From Welwitschia mirabilis (Eukaryota > Gnetophyta > Gnetopsida > Welwitschiales): a stretch of 51,484 nucleotides of DNA. The notes under the pieces were generated by a model. That model worked only from the letters and a program-made list of their open reading frames with translations. It was not told where the DNA came from and did not search any database. Positions within the stretch are counted from its first letter, which is position 1; each line of letters opens with the position of its first letter. This document shows, in pieces, positions 33,421 through 44,299 of the stretch. Location: positions 50,288,413 to 50,339,896 of the forward strand of contig JBOZIK010000001.1 of the NCBI GenBank assembly GCA_051453625.1. Direction: 5' to 3'. Made by a program: the position numbers and the translations under genes.

Positions 33421-35075
33421 GGCATTTTTGCCTATTATTAACACTAGTATTATGGATCTTCTAAGTTTTCAATAAGACAATAGGAAATGTAAATGGCAAA
33501 GGTGGAAATAAATAGTTGAAAAACCTATAAGAGAGTACCTCATTCTCATGCTAAATTATTTGTAAGAATTTTTTCTTTTGTAAACAATGTGTTAGTTCAA
33601 ATGTTACTTGACAATAGGTGACTTAATTGGTTTGAATATGATTTAATTAATTTTAGAATAATTTTGATAATTTAACTAAATTTGACTGATCTTAATCAAG
33701 TTTGACTAGGCTTAACTATTTTTGACTAATTTTGTTTCATTGATTTTGAGTACTTGGTACTAATGTTGTGATGATATGGATTAAGTTTGACTATTTGACA
33801 ATTTCTCCTTGACTAAATTTGATAGTTTGACTAGATTTTATTATTTGACTAAGTTTTTGACTAAGTCTTTAGTTAAGTTGTTTATTAAATTTTTGATAGT
33901 TTAATTAGGTTTAAGGCCCTCCTTCTAGGGTCAAAACTGTTATAGAATCTTCACAACCTAAGTTTGTGATTTTTAATTTTACAATTTCTACATAGATGAT
34001 TTTACCTTCATGTTTGGAATAAATGAGAGTATGATTTTTATTGGTGTGGTGGTAAATTTTTTATTCCTGTCATGTAATTATTTACCAATGTTAAGGCATA
34101 ACTTCTTTATAAAGAATGATTACCTTATGTCCCTCCCTTTTTTTTAATAGGCTAAAATGCAAGGAAAAAACTGAGATTGCGAACTTAAAACAAGGTCTTT
34201 TCTTTGTCATTTTTTTTTTTAGTTTAAAGTTTTTTAAAAAACAATGCATCACATATATTTCAAAAAATAAAAAAACTAAAGAGTATGTTCTACATCCCAA
34301 AGTCATCATGATAGTTAAACATCTGAGGTAATCTATGAGAACTTTAACAAATACAATATAAATTCATTGATTTATACATATAATTTTTTTAAAATAAAGA
34401 TGAGAAAAATATTTATAAACGAAATTAAACTACAAAGAGATATAGACATCCAAGATGTAATTGCAAATCATGTATGTAATTTCCTTGGCGAAATAGGAGA
34501 GCTCTTCTATGATAATAGTCAAATCTATGATGAGAAATTTGGAGTTGAAAGTAAGTTCTGACAAGGCATTTCTATATAAAGAGATAACTTTAGAATCATT
34601 AAGGGGACTGTTAAGCTTATCTTCCTTCTTCTTCAAGATCACTCTGAACATTTCAAGTAGTGGTCCTTCTTGCTAACTCAAAGGAGCATTTTCATGACTG
34701 GTATTATCATTCCTCCTCTCATCTATCATGATTGCTCTATTGTTTTAGCTAGATCTTTCCTAGAATTTCTTCATATTGGCTCTGAGTTCTTTCTTTGTGT
34801 TCTCTTCTTATTTATTGGGCTATGTTCCTTTGACACTTAATTTCTTCCTCCTTGGTATTATTTCTTCTATGTCATCTTCTCTTTGTGATGAATTTTTTTC
34901 TTTCACAGATTTGTTGTCCTATTATTCCCTTTACTATCCTTGTGTATTTTTCTAATTTGTCTTTTTCAATGATGTATTGCGTCATTCATTTTAATCTTAT
35001 GTATATTCTATTGTCTACTTTGTAGAGTCCCCTCCCTATTTTTATGTCTCTATGTTTGACACTCTTCTCTAAAAA
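33421..35075. other. No gene; upstream part of Tat/Ogre-like element
   Basis: Contains a dense cluster of TTGACT motifs (33640-33870) and an A/G-rich minus strand (about 34700-35000) that could once have coded for a charged Gag N-terminus, but no family is recognisable. A weak GGGGACTCTAC (rc near 35022) faintly recalls a tRNA-Arg-type PBS. Confidence 0.4.
33640..33870. repeat. Cluster of TTTGACTA-type motifs
   Basis: At least eight copies of TTTGACT or TTGACT in about 230 bp, all in the same orientation and irregularly spaced. The core TTGACY is the WRKY W-box. A decayed short tandem repeat is equally possible. Confidence 0.6.
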
Positions 35076-35346
35076 TGCTTCCCTTTTTTAATGTTCCTCC
35101 CTGCTGAATGTTAAAATATTTCTCCCTACACTATGTTTTTCTTGTATTTTTGCTTCACTATATTTTCTCCCATCTTGTTTTCTCTCCCTATAATTCCATT
35201 GTCTTTGATTGAATTTTTTTAATAAATCACATTCTCCAGTCCTTGACTCCTTTATTCTATTAGTGTCTCTTATTTTGGGCATCTTCTTTAAGCTCCACTG
35301 GCTATCTCTCTATGCATTTAACTTTGAATGCCTTCTGTTAATGATG
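35076..35346 (-). repeat. Dispersed LTR-like repeat, copy B, first part
   Basis: Aligns with the start of copy A (6574-6852). Interrupted by the copia element immediately after TGATG (35342-35346). Confidence 0.7.
35342..35346. repeat. Target-site duplication TGATG (left)
   Basis: Identical to 39887-39891 on the other side of the copia element. The empty site in copy A (6848-6852) has one TGATG. Confidence 0.92.
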
Positions 35347-35709
35347 TATTGGAGTGTATGATGACTAATCCGGTCTAGCCTTTTAATGCACTATGCAGAT
35401 AAGTCAAAGTGAGGTATGAGGGTGGAGCCTTTGAATCTTTTGATGGATCATTTAGGCCACAATCCTATGTTTCCCTAATTTTGCAATATATATCTTGTGT
35501 TAAAAAAATCTTGTATTGTAACCTTCAATGATTGTAACCTTTAAAGGTTGTAATTTTAAAGATTATAATCTTTAAATATTCTAGCATTCAAAGATTAATA
35601 TAAAAATGCTAGTGTAGCTATAGATGGATTACAATTTACCAAATCACATAAATCTTATGTGTTTTATGTTCTTTGATTTTCTCTTTTGCATTTGATTCAT
35701 TTTCTAATA
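35347..35709 (+). mobile_element. 5' LTR of + strand copia element
   Basis: Starts TATTGGAGTGTATGATG (TG to TA) and ends TTCTAATA. A TATA-like atatatat is near 35486. Two perfect palindromes follow it: AACCTTTAAAGGTT at 35536-35549, and a 22-bp one with 11-bp arms (TTTAAAGATTA) at 35555-35576. Confidence 0.9.
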
Positions 35710-35711
35710 AC

Positions 35712-35725
35712 TGGTATTAGAGTAA
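35712..35725 (+). promoter_or_regulatory. Primer-binding site, initiator tRNA-Met type, decayed
   Basis: TGGTATTAGAGTAA against TGGTATCAGAGCxx; both differences are C-to-T. Confidence 0.85.
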
Positions 35726-35739
35726 TCAAGTTTACAAAG

Positions 35740-36520
35740 GATGAGTAGGAGTGATGATGTTATAAGATGGAATAGTTAAGATCGACAAGCTTAATGTAAT
35801 AGACTTCAGTTTCTAGAATATGTATATTGAGGACTATCTATATTAAAAGAAGTTACATGAATGATTGTCAAGGAAGAAATAGAAAATATGAAGAAGAAAG
35901 ATTGGGTTCTATTAGTTCGCTAGGCATTTGGGGTGATCTGATTGACATTATCATGGAATGTTTCATTTAACATCATCAATAATAATACTACTCAAGGTTT
36001 AATGAATATCTTATCAGATATGCACGAGAAGCCTTTATCTCTAAACAAAGTATATCTAATTTATTGATTGTTTAATCTAAGAATGTTTAAAGGTGAATTA
36101 GTTATATAACACATTAATGAATTTAACGAGATCATAAATTGGTTATGTTTAGTGAATATCACATTTGAGGATGAAGTTATAGCATTGATCTTATTATCAT
36201 TAGTACTTGAAAGTTGGTCTATAACTGTGACTACAGTGAGCAGTTCTTTGAGAGATTAGATATTAAATTTATTAAACATTCATGACTTGATTCTCAACAA
36301 TGATATTCGTAGAATGGAGTTAGGTGAATTTTCAGGTTCTATCTTGAGTAGCGAATGCAAGGGTAGGAGTTCTTAATGAGGTCAAAATCAAGTTCATGGC
36401 AAGTCAAAATCTAAGAGGAGAAGTTAGTATAAGCATCACAAGAAAATAACTTACTAGAATTTTAATAAGAAAGGTCACTTTAAAAACCAGTGCAAGGAAT
36501 TAAAGAAGAAGGAAAAAAAA
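35740..36520 (+). pseudogene. Copia Gag, decayed
   Basis: UBN2 blocks are visible at about 36040-36330: LFNLRMFKGELVI, HINEFNEIINWLCLVNI, DEVIALILLSSLLESW, then LLNIHDLILNNDIRRMELG. A basic GKSKSKRRS stretch follows, and a destroyed zinc knuckle at 36452-36493, where two Cys have become Tyr and Phe and the Trp after the first Cys a stop (TGG to TAG), while His and the last Cys are kept. Usual length for the family. Frameshifts in the N-terminal part. Confidence 0.88.
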
Positions 36521-36581
36521 TCAATAGGATGATTCAATAAATGTAATTACTAATGAAATTACAGATGCTTTAATTGTTTAC

Positions 36582-36903
36582 ATGAATAGTACTATTAAGT
36601 TATGGATTCTTGATTTAGATGCAATGTTTTACTTTACTACTTGCAAAGAGTTATTTCATAACTATATTACTGGTATGTTTAGAAAGGTATATCATGCAAA
36701 TGATGAATCCTTGAACGTTGTTGGAAAGGATGATGTATATATAAAAACTATCCATAGAAAAAAATTGAAGTTGTAGAATGTTAGACATATTTCTGACTTA
36801 AAGAAAAACCTTATTTCCATAGATGAGATTGATGCTAAAGGGTATAGTATAGTATTTGGAAGTGGATCATGGAAGATCATTAAAGGAAATATAGTAGTAT
36901 CTC
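36582..36903 (+). pseudogene. Copia protease, active site lost
   Basis: Frame LWILDLDAMFYFTTCKEL corresponds to the family's WILDSGASFHTT, so the catalytic D-S-G reads D-L-D. It continues FHNYITGMFRKVYHANDESL, VVGKDDVYIKT, NVRHISDLKKNLISIDEID and GSGSWKIIKGN, all standard blocks through the protease to pre-integrase link. One TAG stop after KLKL. Confidence 0.92.
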
Positions 36904-36949
36904 AAAGGGGAAAATACTAGACTTATAGTTAGTTGATGTTGGTTTGTAT

Positions 36950-37720
36950 GAAGAGTGAGATTCTTAAAATCTAGAAGAACATCAAAGACTAAAAAGTTGG
37001 AATTGATGCATACAGATGTATGGGAACCAATCCTAGTAACTTTCCTTAAAGTCTTACATTATTATATTACATTCATTGACTAATTTACTTGGAAGGTATG
37101 GGTCTATTTTCTTAAAAAATGAATCTAATGTGCTTTATATATTTAAAATATGAAAGAAAAAAGTGAAAAATCAAACAAATTTAAAAGTTAAATGTTTGAG
37201 ATTAGACAATGAAGGGGAGTACGACAACTTAGATTTTATGGCTTTTTGTTTTAAGAAGGGATCAGAATGTTCAAAACAGTTCCTAGAATACCAAAGTAGA
37301 ATGTTATAGCAGAGAGGATGAATAAGACCCTGGATAAATGAGCCAAAAGCATGAGGATATGTTCTAGACTATCAAAAATGTTTTGGATGGATGTATTCAG
37401 CATAACAGCCTATCTTATAAATAGAGGACCTTTAGTTCCACGAGATTTTAAGATACCTGAGGAGGAATGGTTAGGTAAGGAGGTAAATTTCTCATACATA
37501 AAGGTTTTTGGTGGTGTTCCATATGTGCATTTAGGTCCTGATATCTGAGATAAACTTGATCCTACAGTTAAAAGTGTTATTTTATTAGTTAGAATTCTAA
37601 TGATTTTGGTTATTACTTTTAGGATGATCAGAATAAGAAATTTTAAGGCACAAGGATCTTACATTAAATGAGAATGTGGTGTACAAGAATAGGCACAAAC
37701 TAGAATATAATAATATAGGG
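36950..37720 (+). pseudogene. Copia integrase, decayed
   Basis: LELMHTDVWEP gives the first catalytic Asp (about 37009), CLRLDNEGEYD the second (about 37200-37225), and IAERMNKTLD holds the Glu (about 37312), all in place. Further blocks are YYITFID, KVWVYFLKNESNVL, FWMDVFSITAYLINRGPLVP, IPEEEWLGKEVNFSYIKVFG and YVHLGPDI. The best run is 37351-37548. Stops at former Gln and Trp positions and one frame change between the second Asp and the Glu. Confidence 0.93.
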
Positions 37721-37879
37721 AAATAAAAAGTAGAAAATGAGAAGATTAAATAGAAAGAAATCTCAAAGAGTGATGTAGCTAGAAGGACTCAAGATAATCC
37801 TGAAAATAGAGAAGTTGAATCAGAATCAATTATACTAAAACCTTAATTGAGAAGTTCTAAAATAATATCTAAGTCCAAA

Positions 37880-38760
37880 CTAAGGTACTCATTACATTAT
37901 TTACTCTTGACTGATGCTAGGAAACCAAAACAACTTGATGAAGTAATGCAATTGACATATTCTATTAAGTGGAACTTGGTCATAAGAGATGAGATGGAGT
38001 TACTCCAGAAGAACAAGATATGAACACTTATTAAGTTGTTAGAAGGATAGAAAGCATTATAGAATAAGTGGATCTATAGGATCAACGAAGAGCATGATGG
38101 TAGCAAGAGATACATGGTAAGGCTAGTAGTAAAGTAATTCCAATAGAAAAGGGGAATTGATTGCACAGAGATTTTCTCTCTTATAGTAAAGCTGACTACT
38201 ATTAGATTAGTGCTGAGTATTGTAGCTATAAAGGATTTACATCTAGAGGAGCTAGATGTAAAAACTACTTTTTTTCATGATGAACTTAAGAAATATATCT
38301 ACATGATACAACCATAAGGTTTTCAAGTTACTAATAGAGAAAATCTTATGTGTAGGTTGAAAAAATATTTATATTGAAGTAGGCTCCTAGACAGTGGTAT
38401 AAGAAGTTTGACAGATTCATGTGTAATACTGGTTTTATAAGATGTGAGATGGATTATTATTCTTACACAAAGAGATTTGGTAACTATTATATTATTCTAC
38501 TTTTATATGTTGATGACAAGATCTAGTTTGTAGGATTAAACAAATTGAAGCAATAATTAGCAGAAAAATTTTAGATGAAGGATTTAGGACCAGTCAAGAA
38601 GATACTTGAGATGAGAATTAGTAGAAATAAATCATAAGGGATTCTCAATTTATCTTAGAAAAAGTACATAAAGAAGGTGCTTAACAAGTTCATCATTTAG
38701 GATGCAAAGAGCAGAAGCACTAATTTAAGAAGTCATTTTAATCTCAGCAAGAAGTAGTCT
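37880..38760 (+). pseudogene. Copia reverse transcriptase, decayed
   Basis: Starts with LTDARKPKQLDEVMQ, then KWNLVIRDEMELLQKN, NKWIYRINEEHDGSKRYMVR, VKLTTIRLVLSIVAIKDLHL, LDVKTTFFHDEL and CRLKKYLY. The catalytic YVDD is intact at 38506-38517. Typical stops at codons that were Gly, Gln or Trp. Full family length. Confidence 0.93.
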
Positions 38761-38789
38761 CCAAAAATATATGAATAGCATGAACAAAT

Positions 38790-39400
38790 GTCCATAGTAC
38801 CGTACACATCAGCAGTAGAGAGTTTGATGTATGCTATGATATATACTAGGCTAGATATAGTACATTCAATGGGCATTATTAGTAGGTTAATGTTTAACCC
38901 AGGTAAGGAGCATTAGAAAGCTGTAAAGTGGCTATTAAGATATCTAAAAGGTACCTTAGGTATGATACTTTGTTTTAAAAGGCGAAATGTTACTTTATAG
39001 GGCTTTTCTGATGCAGATCTTGGTGGTTATTTTGATAGTAAGAAGATTACTACAAGTTACATTTTCACTATGGGAGGTACCACTATGAGTTAAATGTCTC
39101 AACTTTAGAAGAGTGCTACTCTCTCAACCATTGAAGCAGAATATATAGCTATATCATAGGCTAGAAATGGGATTATTTGGTTGAAGGGTCTTCTAAAAGA
39201 GTTATGGAAGATACAAAACAATAGCGAGCTATTTGGTAATAGTCAGAGTACTATTCATCTTATTAGAGATCTATATTTTCATTCCCAGTCTAAGCATATT
39301 CAGTTAAGATACCATCATATTCATGGGTTGTAGATGGTGGAACATAGTCACTGGAAAAAGTTATTGAATTAAAGAATCTTATAAATATATTGATCAAAGT
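38790..39400 (+). pseudogene. Copia RNase H, decayed
   Basis: YTSAVESLMYAMIYTRLDI precedes GIISRLMFNPGKEH and KWLLRYLKGTLGMILCF. RNase H residues: Asp in GFSDADLGGYF (about 39001), Glu in LSTIEAEYIA (about 39125) and a later SQSTIHL block, so the second acidic residue survives here, unlike at 14194-14685. HSQSKHIQLRYHHIHG closes the domain, followed by a decayed tail to the PPT. Confidence 0.92.
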
Positions 39401-39546
39401 GGTTATCACTGATAAGTTAAGGCTATACATGGCCTCAACTGGCCTTCATGAATAGTAATGAGGAGGCGTCACACTAGAGTTCTTGGAATTCATGGAAAAA
39501 AAAGAAAGGTTACATGAGTTTTGTTGGTACACCTAGATCAATCTCC

Positions 39547-39557
39547 AAGTGGGAGAT
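39547..39557 (+). promoter_or_regulatory. Polypurine tract of + strand copia element
   Basis: AAGTGGGAGAT directly before the LTR start, the standard copia PPT. Confidence 0.9.
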
Positions 39558-39886
39558 TGTTGGAATGTATGGGGAATGATCTGGTTTAATTTTTTAATGC
39601 ACTACATAGATGATTTGGAATAAGGTATTGGGGTTAAGCATCTGAAGCTTTTAGTGGGCCATTCAGGCCATGGAACTATGTTACCATAATTTTGTAATAT
39701 ATATCTTATGTTAAAAAATATTTTGTATTATAACCTTCAAAGGTTATAATCTTCATTAAAACCTTTGAAGATTAATATAAAAATGCTAGTGTCATAGTGG
39801 ATGGATTTCAATTTGCTGAACCACATAAATCTTATATGTTCTATGTTCTTTGATTTTCTCTTTTGTGTTTGATTTATTTCCTAGCA
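39558..39886 (+). mobile_element. 3' LTR of + strand copia element
   Basis: Starts TGTTGGAATG and ends CTAGCA. Has a palindrome TATAACCTTCAAAGGTTATA at 39729-39748 (9-bp arms, 2-nt centre) and an inverted aaaacctttgaag nearby. Confidence 0.92.
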
Positions 39887-40878
39887 TGATGTTCCTTTTA
39901 AGCATTAATTTATTTTAAAACTTTGATCCACCTTATTAAAATGTTTACATTGAAGACTAATTATATTTTTTTCCTAAATATATTAACTATATTGAGACAA
40001 GTTTGTAAAGGCCTTATGGAATATTCTTTGGTATAGGCACAACAACTATAATCACATTTCATGATGAATCCCATGTCATGCCTCTTAATGTGAGTTTTTA
40101 GAGGAATAATATTTGCTAGTAGACCCAAGATGTAATTAAAATTATTCTTGACTTTAGATGATTAGTTTTTTAGTTTACCTGATATACAAATCAAAAACCC
40201 TTTTCTATCATTTATCTTTTCATTTCAAGTATGCAATGTGAAAAAGTAAAAGACATCTTTATCTAACTTCTGAGGATTTTTAGTGGAATGTCATCAATTC
40301 TCCTTGATTTCTTTAATATTCATTTTTTATCTTGATTAATCATTGATAAGTTATGCTCTAACCTTATGATTGTAATTCTTTATTCCTTCTCATTGATGAT
40401 TTAGGCTCTCATAGCAATTCTTGATCATTAATATTTGAAAATTCATAACCTCTAATTCCCCTAACGAGTGCTACTGCATTTATATTACCTTCTAAATTGT
40501 TGGAGTGCAGTGTTGTAGCTAGCAAAAGGATGGTTATACATGTAAAGCCAGTGTCTACATGAGCATGGACTATGTGTTTGTCAAACTTGGTAGGTTCAGG
40601 AGTGTGGTTAAAAAAGCTAGTAGTTTTAGAAGTATGACCTCCTTTAGAGCACCATCATAATTGATAGTGTTGATTTCGCTCTATAACACTTAACCTTGTA
40701 GCATGCATGTTGTCTTTATGGTGTGAAAGTTCAGTAGGAGAGGAAGACATAACATGAAAATAGGCACTTAGTAACATGAGTAGATTTGAGTTTTCTATGT
40801 CACCACCCTTCTCCATGATATCTTGGAGAGAATGGCAATGGATGATAATGGAGGGGGCATAATAAAAATGATCACACA
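39887..40878 (-). repeat. Dispersed LTR-like repeat, copy B, second part
   Basis: Begins with the right-hand TSD TGATG (39887-39891) and aligns with 6848-8005 of copy A, lacking about 170 bp near 40578. On the minus strand it starts TGTGTGATC. Confidence 0.7.
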
Positions 40879-42095
40879 TTTATAGTTCTGCTAGCTTTAA
40901 TTGGAACATCTTAGTATTTTTTAGATGCTAGAATGAGTTCTTTTTGCCTATGTTTCTTTTGTTTCATCAGTTTTATAGATGTATGCCATAGTAGCATCCT
41001 CTGTTATAGCTTCTTGAGGAGTCTGGTAATGCAAACATTGAAGTTTTGGACTCAACCAATGCATTCCATGGCGATAGCAAGTTTTACAATTTTTTTTCTT
41101 CACTACACACTTAAAGGTATCTTCTTGAGGTGGTTAGGCATGTTGTTTCCTTTGCAAATAAAGTTACAAAGCTCATTCTTAGCATGCTAGATTTGGAATT
41201 TTAAGTAAAATTATAATTGTTAAGTATGTAATAGCTAAAGCTTAATGATAGAAAGCTAAATACACAATTTTTCCAAATGTTTGGCATCTTTATTTTTTCA
41301 CTTATTTTTATTTACCTAAAGAGATTAGTGGGCTTGATGCTAGAACATGTTTACTTAAATCTTAATGTGAACATAAATAATTGAAATGTGTAATATAATT
41401 TAAACTCTTCCATAAGTTTTTTTTTTTTTTTTAACCTTATATTTCTTTTTGTGGGATAGTAGTGTTACTGGCATTAATTGTTGTAATCCTAGTGGACTTA
41501 AACTCTTGTTTTAAACATTCTTTGATGTTGACATTCTATTATAGTTTTCAAGAACTCTTAAGAAATCTTCTATTGTAGAAGTTAGTAGAAGCCAAAAACA
41601 TAGAGTAGTAGCATAACTTAAGATAGGAGTTATAAAATAAAAACAAGTGAATTTTCAATACTAATATATTACAAAATCAAACTCACTTTTCTCTTTTTAT
41701 TGTAGTTTTAAGTTTTATTTGATGACATTGCTAAAATGTTATTCAACTCTTTAAAATCATATTGGAAATATTTTTATCAATGGGATTACACACACATTAA
41801 AAGGGTGATATTTTAGAGAGGAAAAAATAGGACAAAATCATTACATAATTAGAAAATGCATTGTTGTTAACATATTGTAATAGAGCTTTCTCCTTAGTTT
41901 TGGCTTACCTTTCCTCCTTTTTACAAATTTGTAATATGTTAACTATTTTTCCTTAGCAATCTTAAGTATCTATGAAATGTTAGAAATATTAATTTAATTC
42001 CTAAAATCCTCATCAATAGTTTAAGTCTCAAAGGAAATATTTAAGGTATCTTTTAAGAATCTTCATATTTACATGGAAAGTGATAGGTGAATATG
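40879..42095. other. No gene; A+T-rich
   Basis: No domain or repeat boundary recognised. Contains T16 at 41417-41432. Confidence 0.55.
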
Positions 42096-43315
42096 TGTTG
42101 TAGTGCATATTTTTACAACTTCTTGTCTTACTCAAATCCTATTAATTACAAATATAAATGTTGCAAAATATAAACTTTAGTATAAATGGAAGTGGTTCAA
42201 ATGTTGTAACTTGTTGAAGGGTTATGAGAGAATAATGAGAATTGATTTTTAGAGAGAATGTATTCAAAATTTAGAATGATGCAAGAAATTAAAATTGTAA
42301 TGCAATGCAAAATGCAGCTAAACCTAAATGAACACTTATTTAATTACTAAATCAAAGATCAGCTCTATATAATATAAATTAATTAAGAAGACTATCATTA
42401 ACTAATACTAACTTAAGAGATTAAATGAGTCAAATAAATGTAATGCAAGGTGAACCTAAAACTACTTTCTTCAATCTTAACAAAGGCTACCCTATCATCA
42501 ATGAAACTATGACTATATCAAAGATAACATAAACCATAAGGGAAATATAACAAAAATAAATGCACAATTGAAATATAGTTTTATGTTAAAGTAGGACCAG
42601 CATCCAGGTTACAAAATAGCCAAGTCTCAATGGAGGATGCATAGCCCTTCATTAAGGAAACATCTTTTTGCAACTCTTAAGATGAATCTTTAGCCCTTCG
42701 ATCTCTCATCATGAGACTATCCGATGCAAATAAAGATCATTAGGATAGTCGAAGTGGGGTCTTATTTATAGGTCCTAGAAGTAAAACTATCATACAAAAT
42801 TCTTTTCAAAATGCACTCAATTATAAGAAAGAAATAGATGAAATAAATAAAGGTCAGCTAGCATTTATAAATGTCATCCTAATTATTATGGAAATGACCA
42901 AGGGGATAATGCTCAAACATTACAATCATCATCTTCCATGTCATGGGGACAACTAGGGGAATAACACTTCTTTTGAAAAGATGACTCAGCAATACCGACT
43001 CTAGTCCACATTAGCATTTTCATGTATCATCTATAGTGCTATTGTCCTACCTATCATGGAGATGACAGAGAGGATAATAGTCCTCTTTGTCTTTTTAACT
43101 TAAGAGAAGTCTTTCTTTTGCATCAATGATCTTCTCCAAAGCTATGTACATCCGAACATGCCTAAAATGCCTCTAAATATGTCAAGAATTGCACATTTTT
43201 ATGATCATTCATCAATTCTCCATAATCCTCAAAATTGCTTCTAAACCTAAATAAATGTCCTATAAAATAGCTCATAACATCCCATCAAATACATACAATT
43301 TGGCAGTGCATCATA
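42096..43315 (-). mobile_element. 3' LTR of Athila-like element (copy 2)
   Basis: On the minus strand it starts TATGATGCACTGCCAAATTG right after the PPT and ends ...CTACAACACA near 42096. Aligns with 4476-5720 at both ends. Hairpin motifs at 42872-42898 and 43043-43067; TATA box at 42763-42770. Confidence 0.8.
42763..42770 (-). promoter_or_regulatory. LTR TATA box
   Basis: Minus strand TATAAATA, at about the same relative place as in the + strand Athila-like LTRs. Confidence 0.6.
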
Positions 43316-43326
43316 GCCCCCCATTT
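43316..43326 (-). promoter_or_regulatory. Polypurine tract of Athila-like element (copy 2)
   Basis: Minus strand AAATGGGGGGC, immediately upstream of the LTR start. Confidence 0.8.
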
Positions 43327-44259
43327 AGCCTTTGTCAATCCTTGAGAAAGACCATGTGAACAACTATAATTATGAGCTAAATTATCTCAAAAATATCCTT
43401 TTGGAAGTTACAAAAGAGACTCATAAATACTCTCAAACACATCATATAACAAAATAACATGTAACACATTATGTGTATGGAGTGAAAGTTTTAAAAATTA
43501 TGTCTCTGAAAGCTATAAAATAACTCAAAACATTATGAAAACAAGCCATGAAAATGAGTCCTATCCTCCCTTAAGAAAAATAATACATTTCATACTGGTT
43601 AGTAGAGCAAAGAAAGCAGATGGAAATGAGAAGGCAAACAATGGGTATTTTTGAATTTGGACAATTGATGAATTAAGTACAAATTTGAGTGTAGAAATGT
43701 CAAATTTGTAAAATAGAAATGTATAAAATACTCTAGTAAGCATGGAAAGAGTATTCAATGAAAATGTGCTAATTAGGATGAAGATCCATGAATGCCCCAC
43801 AAATGTGTCATTCTAAAAAAGATTAAGAGTAGTATTTATAACTCTAAAAGACTAAAAATAAAAATTACAAAATTGTTAAGAAAACTTATCTAAGCAAGAA
43901 ATTAAAACTAAACATGAAAACCATTCAATGTTAAGGTTCTAAAATGATAATAAAATATAGAAACGACTTTGAAAAAACTACAAAATAAAACAAAAACAAT
44001 GGACATAAGGCAACATCAAGAAGATATCCTATCCTAAATTTTACCCTAGTAAACTCCCATGGAAGAAATTGTAACATTACTTGATTTTAAAAGAAATCAT
44101 AACATCACTTGATTTTAAAATGCATGACTTGATGTATAAAAAATTCCATTTGATAAGATAATAGTGATGAGAATGCTAAAAAAATCAAATGCTTTAAACA
44201 ATTAATGAAAAGAACAAAGAATTACTTAAAAATAAACTTGTCTGCTTATATCTCAAAAC
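43327..44259 (-). other. Noncoding 3' tail of Athila-like element
   Basis: No integrase or envelope-like ORF. A-rich on the + strand. The short frame at 43561-43800 matches nothing I know. Confidence 0.5.
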
Positions 44260-44299
44260 AAATACCTAAATCTTATGAAATGAAATGATCATGTGGAAA

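Larger units (their letters stand above)
35347..39886 (+). mobile_element. Complete but dead copia element
   Basis: 4.54 kb with LTRs at 35347-35709 and 39558-39886, PBS, gag, protease, integrase, RT, RNase H and PPT in standard copia order, flanked by perfect 5-bp TSDs. The empty site exists in copy A of the same repeat. The pol resembles the widespread TNT1-94-type plant copia polyproteins. Stops throughout. LTR copies differ by roughly a fifth by eye. Confidence 0.95.

Noticed and set aside
35009-35030. tRNA-Arg-type PBS (GGGGACTCTAC on the minus strand)
   Set aside because: Only about 11-12 of 18 positions fit and no LTR end lies beside it.
38506-38517. YVDD as sign of an integrated pararetrovirus
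   Set aside because: Flanking blocks, PBS, PPT, LTRs and TSDs are all Ty1/copia; no movement or coat protein is present.
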